Assembly (NCBI GenBank): GCA_023416655.1
Contig: JAEZHK010000026.1
Coordinates: 1-29,350 of the forward strand
DNA: 29,350 nt
Source: Bacillota bacterium
GTDB lineage: Bacteria > Bacillota > Clostridia > Christensenellales > Aristaeellaceae
Reading direction: 5' to 3'
The number at the start of each line of letters is the position of its first letter. Within the stretch, counting starts at the first letter, position 1. This document shows, in pieces, positions 21,451 through 29,350 of the stretch. A model generated the notes under the pieces. That model made no database searches. It worked only from the letters and a program-made list of their open reading frames with translations, and was not told where the DNA came from. Position numbers and translations under genes: made by a program.

Positions 21451-23565
21451 ATGGGCGCCGACGCGCCCGTGTTGCTCATCGTCGATGATGTTGAGCATAA
21501 TCGGGCAATTCTCAGCGAAATGTTCCGCGGGCGATTTGAAATACTCGAAGCCGGTGACGCCCAGGAGGCGCTCCGGCTGGTTGAACGCTTCCGCGCGCGC
21601 ATTGGCCTGATGTTTCTGGACATCAACCTGCCGGGAATGGACGGCTTCCAGATGCTTCGGGAAATGCACGCGCGCGGGTTCCTGCCCGGCATCCCCATTT
21701 TGATGATCGCCTCCGGCGTCTCGCCGGAAAAGGCCGCCGCGGCGATCCGGCTGGGCGTTTCGGACTTCATCGAACAGCCCATGAACCCGGAGATCGTCAG
21801 GCGCCGCGCGCAGCGGCTGGTGGAGGGCGAGCGCGTCCGCCTCAGCATGGAGGAACTGGTTGAAGCGCGCACCTATGAGATCCGAAGGGCCAGCCGCTAC
21901 GCCATCGAGGCGCTGTCCACCATTGTGGAATTTCGAAGCGGAGAAACCGCGCAGCACACCCGCCGCATCTCCATGGTCACCAAGCACCTCTGCCAGGCGC
22001 TCTCCCAGCGCTACCTGGAATATAACCTCACGGACACCATGATCGACGACATCATGTGCGCGTCCGCACTGCACGACGTGGGCATGATCGCCGTGCCCGA
22101 ATCCATCCTGAACAAACCCGGCCGCCTTACCGATGAAGAATTTGAAATCATCAAGCGCCACACCCTCTACGGCGCGCAGGTCATCGAGCGCATCTCCGCG
22201 GCGGGGGGCGAGCGCTTCTTTTCCTATTGCCGCGACATCTGCCTGTGCCACCACGAGCGGTGGGACGGAAACGGCTATCCCTACGGCATTTCGGGCGACG
22301 ACATCCCCATCTGGGCGCAGGTGGTCGCGCTGGCGGACGTCTATGAGGCGCTGACCAGCGAGCGCGTCTACAAGCCGCCGTTCACCCACGGCCAGGCGCT
22401 GGACATGATCAAGGACGGCGACTGCGGCTCGTTCAACCCGAAGCTGCTGGCCACGCTGGACCTGATCGAAGCAAGGCTCAAAAGCGCGCTGGACGACCTG
22501 GCGCAGAGTGGCGACCCGGCGCTGGGCGAATCCCCCTATGATACGGCCGACCAGCTGTCGCCCCGCGCGGTGAAGCTGCTCGAGCACGAGCGCGAGCAGT
22601 ACAAGACGTATGCGTCGCTCTCCGGCGAGGTGCTGATCGAATACGACTGCGAGGGCGACGCGCTGTCCTTCTCCGGGCGCTTCTCGGACCACTTTGACGG
22701 CGAGACGGTGCTGAGAAACGCGCTATTGGGCGAGGCGCTGAACCGCTACCTCTATCCGGGCGACCGCGAGACGCTCAAGACGGCCATTCAGGCAGTTTCG
22801 GCGATTAGCCCTACCATCAAGCTGGACTTAAGGCTTCTGACCATGCGCGGCTGGTACGAGTGGTACGAGGTCATCGTCCGCACGCTGTGGTCCAGTGAAA
22901 ACCGTTGTTGTGTGCGCGCGCTGGGCAAGCTCACCAACATCGACCAGGCCATGCGCGAGACCAGCAGGCTGCGCGAGCAGGCGACGCGGGACGTGCTGAC
23001 GGGCTTACTGAACCGCGTTGAGACCGAGCGCTGCATCAAGCAGCGCCTGATGGAGACAGAGGACGTGGGCGGCGCGCTGCTCTACATCGACATCGACGAC
23101 TTCAAGGAGATCAACGACAGCCACGGTCACGGCTTCGGCGACGACGTGCTGCGCAAGATCGGCCAGGCGATCCAGGGCAACATCCGCGAAACCGACATCG
23201 CGGGCCGCATCGGCGGCGACGAGTTCGTGGTCTACCTCGACCGCGTGCGCACTGATGAAGGCATCGTCGGCAATGTGGAGCGGCTGATCGCGGTCATGCG
23301 GCAGGGGCTGAACGTGCGCTCCGAGCGACTGAGGCTCTCGGTTTCCGTGGGCGTGTCCCGCTTCCCGCTGGACGGCACCCGCTACGAGGCGCTCCTTGAA
23401 AAGGCCGACCAGGCGATGTACACCGCCAAGTACAGCGGCAAGGGCTGCTTCTCATTCTACACGCCGGAGCCTCCGCTGAAGAAATTCCGCCTGGACGAAA
23501 CGCCGTTGCCTCAGGAAACCAACGATCCCGTATCGGCTCCGGCCGCACCCGGTTCGCCGGGCTGA
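21451..23565 (+). CDS. Response regulator with HD-GYP and GGDEF domains (c-di-GMP turnover)
   Basis: A 704-residue three-part signalling protein. Receiver domain 1-125: D57 in LMFLDINLPGMDG is the phosphoacceptor, but the usual Lys of the KP motif is Gln109. HD-GYP phosphodiesterase 145-345: metal ligands E165, H169, H208-D209, H237, H267-H268 and D296 are all present, with GYP at 275-277; the Lys of HDxGK is Met212. A PAS-like linker spans about 390-500. GGDEF diguanylate cyclase 510-672: intact GGDEF at 588-592 and inhibitory-site RxxD at 579-582. It thus could both make and degrade c-di-GMP. ATG 21451 follows GGAGGAGGGG; the longer upstream reading has no site. Confidence 0.92.
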   Translation: MGADAPVLLIVDDVEHNRAILSEMFRGRFEILEAGDAQEALRLVERFRARIGLMFLDINLPGMDGFQMLREMHARGFLPGIPILMIASGVSPEKAAAAIRLGVSDFIEQPMNPEIVRRRAQRLVEGERVRLSMEELVEARTYEIRRASRYAIEALSTIVEFRSGETAQHTRRISMVTKHLCQALSQRYLEYNLTDTMIDDIMCASALHDVGMIAVPESILNKPGRLTDEEFEIIKRHTLYGAQVIERISAAGGERFFSYCRDICLCHHERWDGNGYPYGISGDDIPIWAQVVALADVYEALTSERVYKPPFTHGQALDMIKDGDCGSFNPKLLATLDLIEARLKSALDDLAQSGDPALGESPYDTADQLSPRAVKLLEHEREQYKTYASLSGEVLIEYDCEGDALSFSGRFSDHFDGETVLRNALLGEALNRYLYPGDRETLKTAIQAVSAISPTIKLDLRLLTMRGWYEWYEVIVRTLWSSENRCCVRALGKLTNIDQAMRETSRLREQATRDVLTGLLNRVETERCIKQRLMETEDVGGALLYIDIDDFKEINDSHGHGFGDDVLRKIGQAIQGNIRETDIAGRIGGDEFVVYLDRVRTDEGIVGNVERLIAVMRQGLNVRSERLRLSVSVGVSRFPLDGTRYEALLEKADQAMYTAKYSGKGCFSFYTPEPPLKKFRLDETPLPQETNDPVSAPAAPGSPG

Positions 23566-23590
23566 AGCGACACTTATGGTTTGACAAACG

Positions 23591-23619
23591 TCGGCCCGGA
23601 GCATTACGCTCCGGGCCGA
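23591..23619. terminator. Bidirectional terminator between the HD-GYP/GGDEF gene and the GH3 gene
   Basis: A perfect 12-bp stem TCGGCCCGGAGC/GCTCCGGGCCGA (23591-23602/23608-23619) with loop ATTAC lies between two convergent genes. Confidence 0.75.
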
Positions 23620-23639
23620 TGTTCTCTATAGGAAGTGGA

Positions 23640-25898
23640 CTACCTTGCGTTGAGCTCGGCCACGATCGCCTCCAGCTGTTCATGGGTGACCGCGCCGCCG
23701 GTGAAGCTGACGGCGCTGCGCAGCGGCGAATAGCCCAGCATCGCCTGCATCATCTCGGGGGAGATGGCGCTCGAAGCCACGTCGCTTCCGCCGCCTAGTT
23801 CTTCCACGATGCGGCCCATGAGCGGCTGCAGGATACCCATCGCCTTTTCAGACTTCATCAGGTCCAGAAAGATGGAATTCAGCGTGTAGGTCACGGGGAT
23901 TTCCACCGTGGACGCCACATGAACCACCGCCGAGAGCGCGATGTCCCGGCTGGAGCGGCCGATCTGGATCTGGAAGTTCCCGGTCTCCACATGCCAGTCG
24001 TGGATCGTCTCATTCCAGTAGGCGAAGGCGCGCTTGTCCAGCGTGAAGCGGACGGTCTTTTCCTCGCCGGGTTCCAACGCCACCTTTTCGAAGCCCTTGA
24101 GTTCCCGGACGGGGCGGAACACGCTGCTCTCCTCATCCTGTACGTAGAGCTGCACCACTTCCTTGCCAAAGGCGCCGCCGGTGTTCTTCACCCGCACGGA
24201 AGCGGTCAGACTTTCCGTGTCCCGGATGGAATCCGCGCTCAGCATCAGGCCCGAGTACTCGAAGGTAGTATAGGACAGACCGTAGCCGAACGGGAACAGC
24301 ACGTCTATCGCCTTTTTGTCGTAATAGCGGTAGCCGACGAACACGCCCTCGCGGTAGATGGCCACGTCGCCCTCGCCGCCGAAGGACAGGTGCGACGGGT
24401 TGTGCTCCATCTTGAGCGGGAAGGTCTCCGGCAGCCGCCCGCAGGGGTTCACGCGGCCGTAGAGCACGTCCGCCGTCGCGCCGCCCACCGCCTGCCCGCC
24501 GAGGTAGGCTTCCAGCACGGCGCGAACCTGGCCGATCCAGGGCATTTCGACGGGCGAGCCATTGTAGAGCACCACGATGGTGTTGGGGTTCGCGGCGGCG
24601 ACCCGCTCGATCAGCGCCTCCTGGCAGGCGGGTATGCGCATGTGCTTGCGGTCGTAGCCTTCGGACTCAAAGGCGTCCGGCAGGCCCGCCACGACGACCG
24701 CGACCTTCGCGTTCCGTGCGGTTTCAACGGCCTCGCGGATCATCGCCTCGTCCGGCTCGGCCCGGTCGATCTCGTAGCCGTCCGCGTAGGCGACCGGCGC
24801 GCCCTCCAGCGCGTCCATGAGCGAGGTCACCTTGAAGCTGTTGATGTGGGAACTGCCGCCGCCCTGAAACCTGGGCTCTTTCGCGAAGCGTCCGATCACC
24901 GCGACGGATTCGCCCTCTTCCAGCGGCAGCAGGCCGCCGTCGTTCTTCAGCAGCACCATGCACTCGGCGGAAAGCTCCCTCGCCAGTTCGTGCTGGGCTT
25001 CCTTGTCCCAGGGGGTCTCGGGCTTCGCGTTTTCCAGGTAGCGGTAGTTGATGGTCAGGATCCGCTCCGCAGCCTGATCGACCAACCTTTCGTCCAGCCT
25101 GCCTTCGCGCACCGCCTCCACGATCAGCCGGTCGTTGACGCCGCCGGAGGCGGGCATCTCAAGGTCCAGCCCCGCGGCCACGCCTTTCACCCGGTCGTTG
25201 ACCGCGCCCCAGTCCGAGACCACGTAGCCGTCAAAGCCCCACTCGCCCCGGAGGAGGTCGGTCAGAAGCCACGGGTGCTCCGACGCGTAGGTGCCGTTCA
25301 AGCGGTTGTAGGAGCACATGACCGTCCAGGGTTTCGCGCGTTTAACCGCCGCCTCGAAGGCGGGCAGGTAGATTTCCCTGAGCGTGCGCTCGTCCATTCG
25401 GGAATCGCTGGACATGCGCCGGTGCTCCTGGCTGTTGGCGGCGAAGTGCTTGACGGAGGTGCCGATGTTCCGACTCTGCACGCCGTCAATCAAACTGACG
25501 GCCGCCTCGCCCGCGAGGTACGGGTCCTCGCTGAAGTACTCGAAGTTGCGGCCGCAAAGCGGCGAGCGCTTGATGTTGACCGCGGGCCCCAGCACCACCG
25601 AAACCCGCTCGTGCTGGCAGGCGTCGCCCACCGCTTCGCCAACCTTGCGCAACAGGTCCCGGTCAAAGGAGGCGGCGGTGGCGCAGGCGGTGGGCATGCA
25701 CACGGCTTCGATGCTGTCGTTGATGCCCAGGTGGTCGCCGTCCTGCCGCTGCTTCCTTAGGCCGTGGGGGCCGTCGGAGACCATCACGGCGGGGACGCCC
25801 AGCCGCGGGGCCGCCTTGGTGTGCCAGAAGTCCGCGCCGGAGAGCAGCGAAGCCTTCTCCTCCAGCGTCATTTGGGCGACGAGTTTCTTCACATCCAC
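23640..25898 (-). CDS. Glycoside hydrolase family 3 beta-glycosidase
   Basis: A GH3 enzyme of about 752 residues. The barrel begins VKKLVAQMTLEEKASLLSG and contains MVSDGPHGLRKQ, SVKHFAANSQEHRR (the KHF substrate-binding motif), and GYVVSDWGAV with the nucleophile Asp229. The alpha/beta sandwich (VVVAGLPDAFESEGYDRKHM) and a fibronectin-III-like domain (FPFGYGLSYTTFEYS onward) follow, then an unusual helical C-terminal tail of about 85 residues. There is no signal peptide, so it hydrolyses imported glycosides or oligosaccharides in the cytoplasm. I place the start at GTG 25898, 9 bases after GGAAGGG, because family members start MDxKKL; an in-frame ATG at 25925 is also open. It lies downstream of an RbsABC-like importer with its own promoter. 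Confidence 0.92.
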   Translation of the reverse strand: MDVKKLVAQMTLEEKASLLSGADFWHTKAAPRLGVPAVMVSDGPHGLRKQRQDGDHLGINDSIEAVCMPTACATAASFDRDLLRKVGEAVGDACQHERVSVVLGPAVNIKRSPLCGRNFEYFSEDPYLAGEAAVSLIDGVQSRNIGTSVKHFAANSQEHRRMSSDSRMDERTLREIYLPAFEAAVKRAKPWTVMCSYNRLNGTYASEHPWLLTDLLRGEWGFDGYVVSDWGAVNDRVKGVAAGLDLEMPASGGVNDRLIVEAVREGRLDERLVDQAAERILTINYRYLENAKPETPWDKEAQHELARELSAECMVLLKNDGGLLPLEEGESVAVIGRFAKEPRFQGGGSSHINSFKVTSLMDALEGAPVAYADGYEIDRAEPDEAMIREAVETARNAKVAVVVAGLPDAFESEGYDRKHMRIPACQEALIERVAAANPNTIVVLYNGSPVEMPWIGQVRAVLEAYLGGQAVGGATADVLYGRVNPCGRLPETFPLKMEHNPSHLSFGGEGDVAIYREGVFVGYRYYDKKAIDVLFPFGYGLSYTTFEYSGLMLSADSIRDTESLTASVRVKNTGGAFGKEVVQLYVQDEESSVFRPVRELKGFEKVALEPGEEKTVRFTLDKRAFAYWNETIHDWHVETGNFQIQIGRSSRDIALSAVVHVASTVEIPVTYTLNSIFLDLMKSEKAMGILQPLMGRIVEELGGGSDVASSAISPEMMQAMLGYSPLRSAVSFTGGAVTHEQLEAIVAELNAR

Positions 25899-25951
25899 AA
25901 AAATCATCCCTTCCTTAAACAGCATACCCTTTCGGCCGCTCGCGTAGCAAA

Positions 25952-26019
25952 GGAGCCTGGCGTCCGCACTGGGCGGATGCCAGGCTCCCTTATTATAGCA
26001 TAACGCATCAGGAACAAAA
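25952..26019 (-). promoter_or_regulatory. Promoter and 5' hairpin ahead of the GH3 gene
   Basis: Minus-strand TGC-TATAAT (complement of 25992-26000) with TTTTGT 16 bases upstream. Immediately after, 25952-25988 folds into a 16-bp hairpin (GGAGCCTGGC arm, one G-U pair) that would stand at the very 5' end of the mRNA. It may stabilise the transcript, or may also serve as terminator for the importer operon. Confidence 0.6.
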
Positions 26020-26046
26020 TGTTTGCCGCTTTGAAAAAATCAATGA

Positions 26047-27075
26047 TTACGCCAGCTTGACCTTGCGGGTGCGCTTTTTGATGACGTCGACGTAGACCGC
26101 CAGCAGGATGACCGCGCCCTTGACCACGTACTGCCAGAAGCTGTTGATGCCCAGCAGGTTAAGGCCGTTCTGGAGCGCGCCCATGATCAGTACGCCGATC
26201 ACCGTGCCGCCCATCGCGCCCTGTCCGCCCAGCATGGAGGTGCCGCCGAGGACCGTCGCGGCGATGGCTTCCATCTCCTGGCCGTCGCCCGCGGTGGGCT
26301 GTCCGGAGAACATGCGGCTGGCCAGCACCACGCCGCTGATGCCCGCCATGAGGCCCGAGTAGGCGTAGGCGAAGAACAGAACCCGGCGGGTGTTGATGCC
26401 TGCGAATCTGGCGGCCTCGCGGTTGCCGCCGACGGCGTAGATGTGGCGGCCCAGCTTGGTGCGATTTAAGATGTACGCGGTGATGGCGATGAACAGCGCC
26501 GAGTAGATGACCGGCATCGGGATCGGGCCCAGGTAGCCGGAGCCGATGAAGTTGAATTCATCGCTCATCACGCGGATGGGCGAGCCGCCGGTGTACACGT
26601 AGGCGACGCCGCGCGCGATGTTCATCGTGGACAGCGTGACGATGAAGGGGGGCAGCGGCGTGGTGGAGATCAAGTATCCGTTGAACACGCCGAATAGCAC
26701 GCCCACCAGCACGCCCATGACCACCGCCGGGAACACGCCCCAGCCGTTGAAGGCGATGAGGCCGCCCGTCACCACGCCGGAGAGCGCGATGACCGAGCCG
26801 ACGGAGATGTCGATGCCGCCCAGGATAATCACCAGCGTCATCGCGCAGGCAAGGTTGGCGTTGATGGACACCTGCCGAAGCACGTTCAGAATGTTCTTCT
26901 GCTTGAAGAACAGCCCCGACGAGAAGTTGAAGCCTTCCGAAGTGAAGAACTGCAACAGCAGCATGATCGCGAAGAGGCCGATCAGGATTGCGCCGTTGTC
27001 CTTGAAGTACTTGGACATAAACCGGCCCACAGCGTTTCCCTGGAGCGATTGCCCGTACGTCTTTTGCTTCACCAT
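26047..27075 (-). CDS. Sugar ABC transporter permease, RbsC/XylH family
   Basis: A 342-residue membrane protein of about ten helices in the CUT2 (ribose/xylose/galactose) permease family. Diagnostic segments: ANLACAMTLVIILGGIDISVGSVIALSGV, PLPPFIVTLSTMNIARGVAYVYTGG, RTKLGRHIYAVGGNREAARFAGI (the EAA-like loop that contacts the ATPase), and LGGTSMLGGQGAMGGTVIGVLIMGALQNGLNLL. It forms the pore for the sugar delivered by the binding protein at 28742. Its ATG directly abuts the ATPase gene's TAA (TAAATG), so the two are co-translated. The N-terminal 20 residues are polar and cytoplasmic. Confidence 0.94.
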   Translation of the reverse strand: MVKQKTYGQSLQGNAVGRFMSKYFKDNGAILIGLFAIMLLLQFFTSEGFNFSSGLFFKQKNILNVLRQVSINANLACAMTLVIILGGIDISVGSVIALSGVVTGGLIAFNGWGVFPAVVMGVLVGVLFGVFNGYLISTTPLPPFIVTLSTMNIARGVAYVYTGGSPIRVMSDEFNFIGSGYLGPIPMPVIYSALFIAITAYILNRTKLGRHIYAVGGNREAARFAGINTRRVLFFAYAYSGLMAGISGVVLASRMFSGQPTAGDGQEMEAIAATVLGGTSMLGGQGAMGGTVIGVLIMGALQNGLNLLGINSFWQYVVKGAVILLAVYVDVIKKRTRKVKLA

Positions 27076-28578
27076 TTACATTCCCTCCGTCGCCAGGAAC
27101 ATGATTTTTTCCTGAGATAGCGCTTCGCGCGGCAGCGTGCCCTTGACGCGACCGTCGCCCATGACCACCACGCGGTCCGACATGTTGATGATCTCGGGCA
27201 GTTCCGACGAGATCATGACGATCGCGACGCCCTTCGCGGCCAGCTCGTTCATGATGGCGTAGATCTCCGCCTTGGCGCCCACGTCCACGCCGCGGGTGGG
27301 TTCGTCCAGGATCAGTACGGATGGCTCGGTGGCCAGCCAGCGGGCGATGATGACCTTCTGCTGGTTGCCGCCGGACAGGTTCCCGATCAGCTGCTCGGGG
27401 GAGGGCGTCTTGATGGACAGCTCGCCAATGTACCGGTCGACGATGGCGGCTTCCTTCGCCTTAGAAACGCGCAGCGGGTTTATGAAGCGGCGCAGCACCT
27501 TGAGCGTCAGGTTGAAGCGCACCTCCTTGACCAGGAAGAGCCCTTCTTTTTTTCGATCCTCCGGCACCAGGCCGATGCCCAGCGCCATCGCCTCGTCCGG
27601 GCGTGAGATGTGCACCTTTTTGCCGCGCACATAGATGTCGCCGCTGGCGATCGGGTCGAGGCCGAAGATCACGCGCACGATTTCGCTGCGCCCTGCGCCC
27701 ACGAGGCCCGCGAGGCCCAAGATCTCGCCCGCGTGCAGCGTGAAGCTGACGTCGCGGATGAGCTTTCCGGCGGACACGTTCTCAAGCCTCAAAACCTCCG
27801 GCCCGGGGCTGTGGTACGTGCGGGTGTAGTAGTTGGTCAGTTCGCGCCCGACCATCATCGCGATCAGCGCCGAAGGCTCGGTGTCCTTCGTTTCACGGGT
27901 GCCGATCACCTGGCCGTCCCGGAGCACCGTGACCCGGTCGGAGATCTCGAAGAGTTCCGAAAGCCGGTGCGAGATGTACACGATGCCCACGCCCTGCGCC
28001 TTGAGCTTGCGGATGGTGGAGAACAGGAATTCCACCTCTTTTTCAGAGAGGGAGGAGGTCGGCTCGTCCATGACCAGGATGCGGGCGTTGAACGAGACCG
28101 CCTTGATGATCTCGATCATCTGCCGCTGCGCGATGGTCAGGCTGTCCAGCACACTGTCTGCGCGGATGTCCAGCTCGTAATTGTCGAGGAGCTTCTGCGC
28201 CTCGGCGGCCATCGCGCGCCGCTTCACGGTGCCAAGCGGCCCATCGATCTCCTTGCCCAGGAAGATGTTCTCGGCGACCGTCATATACGGCACCTGCGCC
28301 AGTTCCTGGTGGATGATGGAGATGCGGTTGAGTTTGGCGTCGCCCACTGAGTTGATGATCACTTTATTGCCGTCGATGAAGATTTCGCCCTCGTCGATGG
28401 TATAGATGCCGCCCAGTATTTTGATCAGGGTGGATTTTCCGGCGCCGTTTTCCCCCAAAAGGGCGTGTACCTCGCCGGCGCCGAGGTCAAATGTGACGTC
28501 GCGCAGCGCGTACACGCCTGGGAAGCGCTTGTGCACCCCCGCCATTTTCAGCAGGGTTCCTTCGGTTGCCAATTGCAT
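27076..28578 (-). CDS. Sugar ABC transporter ATP-binding protein, RbsA/MglA family
   Basis: A 500-residue duplicated ATPase. First domain: Walker A GENGAGKST, Q-loop IIHQELAQVP, signature LTIAQRQM (degenerate from LSGGQ) and Walker B ILVMDEPTSSLS. Second domain: degenerate Walker A GLVGAGRSE, signature LSGGNQQKV and Walker B ILILDEPTRGVD. This arrangement is normal for RbsA/MglA/XylG. It powers import through the downstream RbsC-like permease. GTG (28581) and ATG (28578) sit side by side; the ribosome site is only GGGG directly upstream, so translation may be weak. The sugar is not determined by this subunit. Confidence 0.94.
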   Translation of the reverse strand: MQLATEGTLLKMAGVHKRFPGVYALRDVTFDLGAGEVHALLGENGAGKSTLIKILGGIYTIDEGEIFIDGNKVIINSVGDAKLNRISIIHQELAQVPYMTVAENIFLGKEIDGPLGTVKRRAMAAEAQKLLDNYELDIRADSVLDSLTIAQRQMIEIIKAVSFNARILVMDEPTSSLSEKEVEFLFSTIRKLKAQGVGIVYISHRLSELFEISDRVTVLRDGQVIGTRETKDTEPSALIAMMVGRELTNYYTRTYHSPGPEVLRLENVSAGKLIRDVSFTLHAGEILGLAGLVGAGRSEIVRVIFGLDPIASGDIYVRGKKVHISRPDEAMALGIGLVPEDRKKEGLFLVKEVRFNLTLKVLRRFINPLRVSKAKEAAIVDRYIGELSIKTPSPEQLIGNLSGGNQQKVIIARWLATEPSVLILDEPTRGVDVGAKAEIYAIMNELAAKGVAIVMISSELPEIINMSDRVVVMGDGRVKGTLPREALSQEKIMFLATEGM

Positions 28579-28698
28579 CACCCCGGTATATTCATTCGCA
28601 ATGCGCCCGCTCGCGGCGGGCTTACAGGTTTGCCGCGCGCGGCGGCATGGAGCTGTGGGTTCTGACGTTCTTCTATGGTATGTCTATACATGGCAGAA

Positions 28699-28725
28699 GG
28701 CGGGGCTTCCGAAGGAAGCCCCGCC
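28699..28725 (-). terminator. Stable stem-loop between the binding-protein gene and the ATPase gene
   Basis: On the minus strand GGCGGGGCTTC-CTTCGG-AAGCCCCGCC, an 11-bp stem closed by a C(UUCG)G tetraloop, 17 bases after the binding-protein stop. Such a structure commonly protects or partly ends the binding-protein transcript so that it exceeds ATPase and permease; that role is inferred. Confidence 0.7.
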
Positions 28726-28741
28726 GAGCCGCGGCTTGAAC

Positions 28742-29350
28742 TTATTGCCAGCCGTCGGTGCCGTACTGGGCCACGTTGTCCTTGTTGATCAGGAAGGTTT
28801 CGACGGGGGTGCGGAACTCGAAGGTTTCCTTGTTCAGGATCTTGTTCATCAGGCCGACGGATTCGTAGCCGATGGACTTGGGGCTCTGCGCACCGGAAGC
28901 GATGAACTGGCCGCCCTCGGCGATGGCCGCCTTGGCCTCGGGGGAGCCGTCGACGCCGTAGATCTCAATTTCGGTGCGGCCGGCGGACTTACAGGAAGCC
29001 AGCACGCCCAGCGCGGTCGGGTCGTTGCCGCCCATGACGGCCACGATGTTCTGCTCCTTCTGGAGGATGTCGTCCATCAGGCCCATGGCGGTCTGCAGGT
29101 CGCCCTTGGCATCCTGCTGCGCGACCACGGTGAAGCCCTTGCCTTCGATGGCTTCGGTGAAGCCCTTGATGCGGTCGTTGACCGAGTTCATCGTGGGCGA
29201 GTCGAGGATGACGATGTTGCCGCCTTCGGGATGGCGCTTCACCAGCTCATCGCCGCAGACCTTGCCGGCGTTGTAGTTGTTGGAGCCGGCGTAGGCGGTG
29301 ACGAACTCCTCGAGGTCCTTGACTTCGGTGTCAAAGTTGACGATCGGCAC
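28742..29350 (-). CDS. Sugar ABC transporter substrate-binding protein, RbsB-like (partial)
   Basis: The C-terminal 202 residues of a periplasmic-binding-protein-I fold lipoprotein; the N-terminus, signal peptide and lipobox lie beyond the right edge. Visible features: YAGSNNYNAGKVCGDEL, where the new domain begins, NIVILDSP, NDRIKGFTEAIEG (the family's R-xxGF motif), VAVMGGNDPTALGVLASC, and EIYGVDGSPEAKAAI, the hinge segment with the ligand-contacting Asp. It captures the sugar outside the cell for the RbsA/RbsC-type importer encoded immediately downstream on the same strand. The specificity (ribose, galactose, inositol or another sugar) cannot be settled without the N-terminal half. Confidence 0.93.
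   Translation of the reverse strand: MPIVNFDTEVKDLEEFVTAYAGSNNYNAGKVCGDELVKRHPEGGNIVILDSPTMNSVNDRIKGFTEAIEGKGFTVVAQQDAKGDLQTAMGLMDDILQKEQNIVAVMGGNDPTALGVLASCKSAGRTEIEIYGVDGSPEAKAAIAEGGQFIASGAQSPKSIGYESVGLMNKILNKETFEFRTPVETFLINKDNVAQYGTDGWQ

Noticed and set aside
23919..25760. A 613-codon open frame on the plus strand, antisense to the GH3 gene.
   Set aside because: It is a shadow frame in GC-rich DNA. It has no ribosome site or domain, while the minus strand encodes a complete GH3 enzyme.

Overview
The window reads as a chromosomal piece of a GC-rich, spore-forming Gram-positive bacterium of the Clostridia type. The evidence is a full-length spo0A, a spoVAC-spoVAD-spoVAE operon, a class II (Firmicute-type) galT, a two-cluster clostridial ferredoxin, a FabT-like MarR/DegV pair, sigma-A promoters with extended -10 (TGnTATAAT) elements, and strong GGAGG ribosome sites. 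Genus and species cannot be read from the sequence.

Layout. 1-3700: the end of a MalG/LplC-type sugar permease with a uroporphyrinogen-decarboxylase-like protein, then a cyuA-like cysteine desulfidase with a sugar-phosphate isomerase/epimerase. 3759-5962: a small unknown protein (minus strand) and a 611-residue, very acidic, single-pass membrane protein of unknown function. 6231-9507: glpK convergent with galT. 9870-12986: an aldo/keto reductase, spo0A and a ROK fructokinase. 13320-14051: a ferredoxin divergent from a cysteine-cluster protein. 14157-16139: a tightly coupled spoVA operon headed by a 51-residue membrane ORF. 16484-17760: MarR and DegV. 17845-20943: two divergent glycosyltransferase units, one carrying a 17-codon leader ORF and ending in a probably truncated GT-C gene. 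21451-23565: a REC/HD-GYP/GGDEF cyclic-di-GMP protein. 23640-29350, minus strand: a cytoplasmic GH3 glycosidase and an RbsB-RbsA-RbsC-type sugar importer cut by the window end.

How it works together. Much of the window concerns sugar and glycerol supply: two ABC importers, GH3, ROK kinase, GalT, GlpK, isomerase and aldo/keto reductase. The rest covers sporulation and germination (spo0A, spoVA), cell-surface glycosylation, and signalling.

The most unusual content is intergenic. A roughly 165-base element made of four successive hairpins (called P0-P3 here) occurs in three close copies (5968, 11781, 16140), each starting 0-6 bases after a stop codon. Its stems differ between copies by paired, compensatory changes while its loops stay constant. 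Two more divergent copies (9589 plus, 13271 minus) and one partial copy (19595) share the architecture. A second family of paired hairpins follows the stop codons of glpK, galT and the ROK gene. A third element, about 252 bp with 26-bp imperfect terminal inverted repeats, abuts the stop codon of a glycosyltransferase gene. These repeats are the best candidates in the window for an undescribed system.
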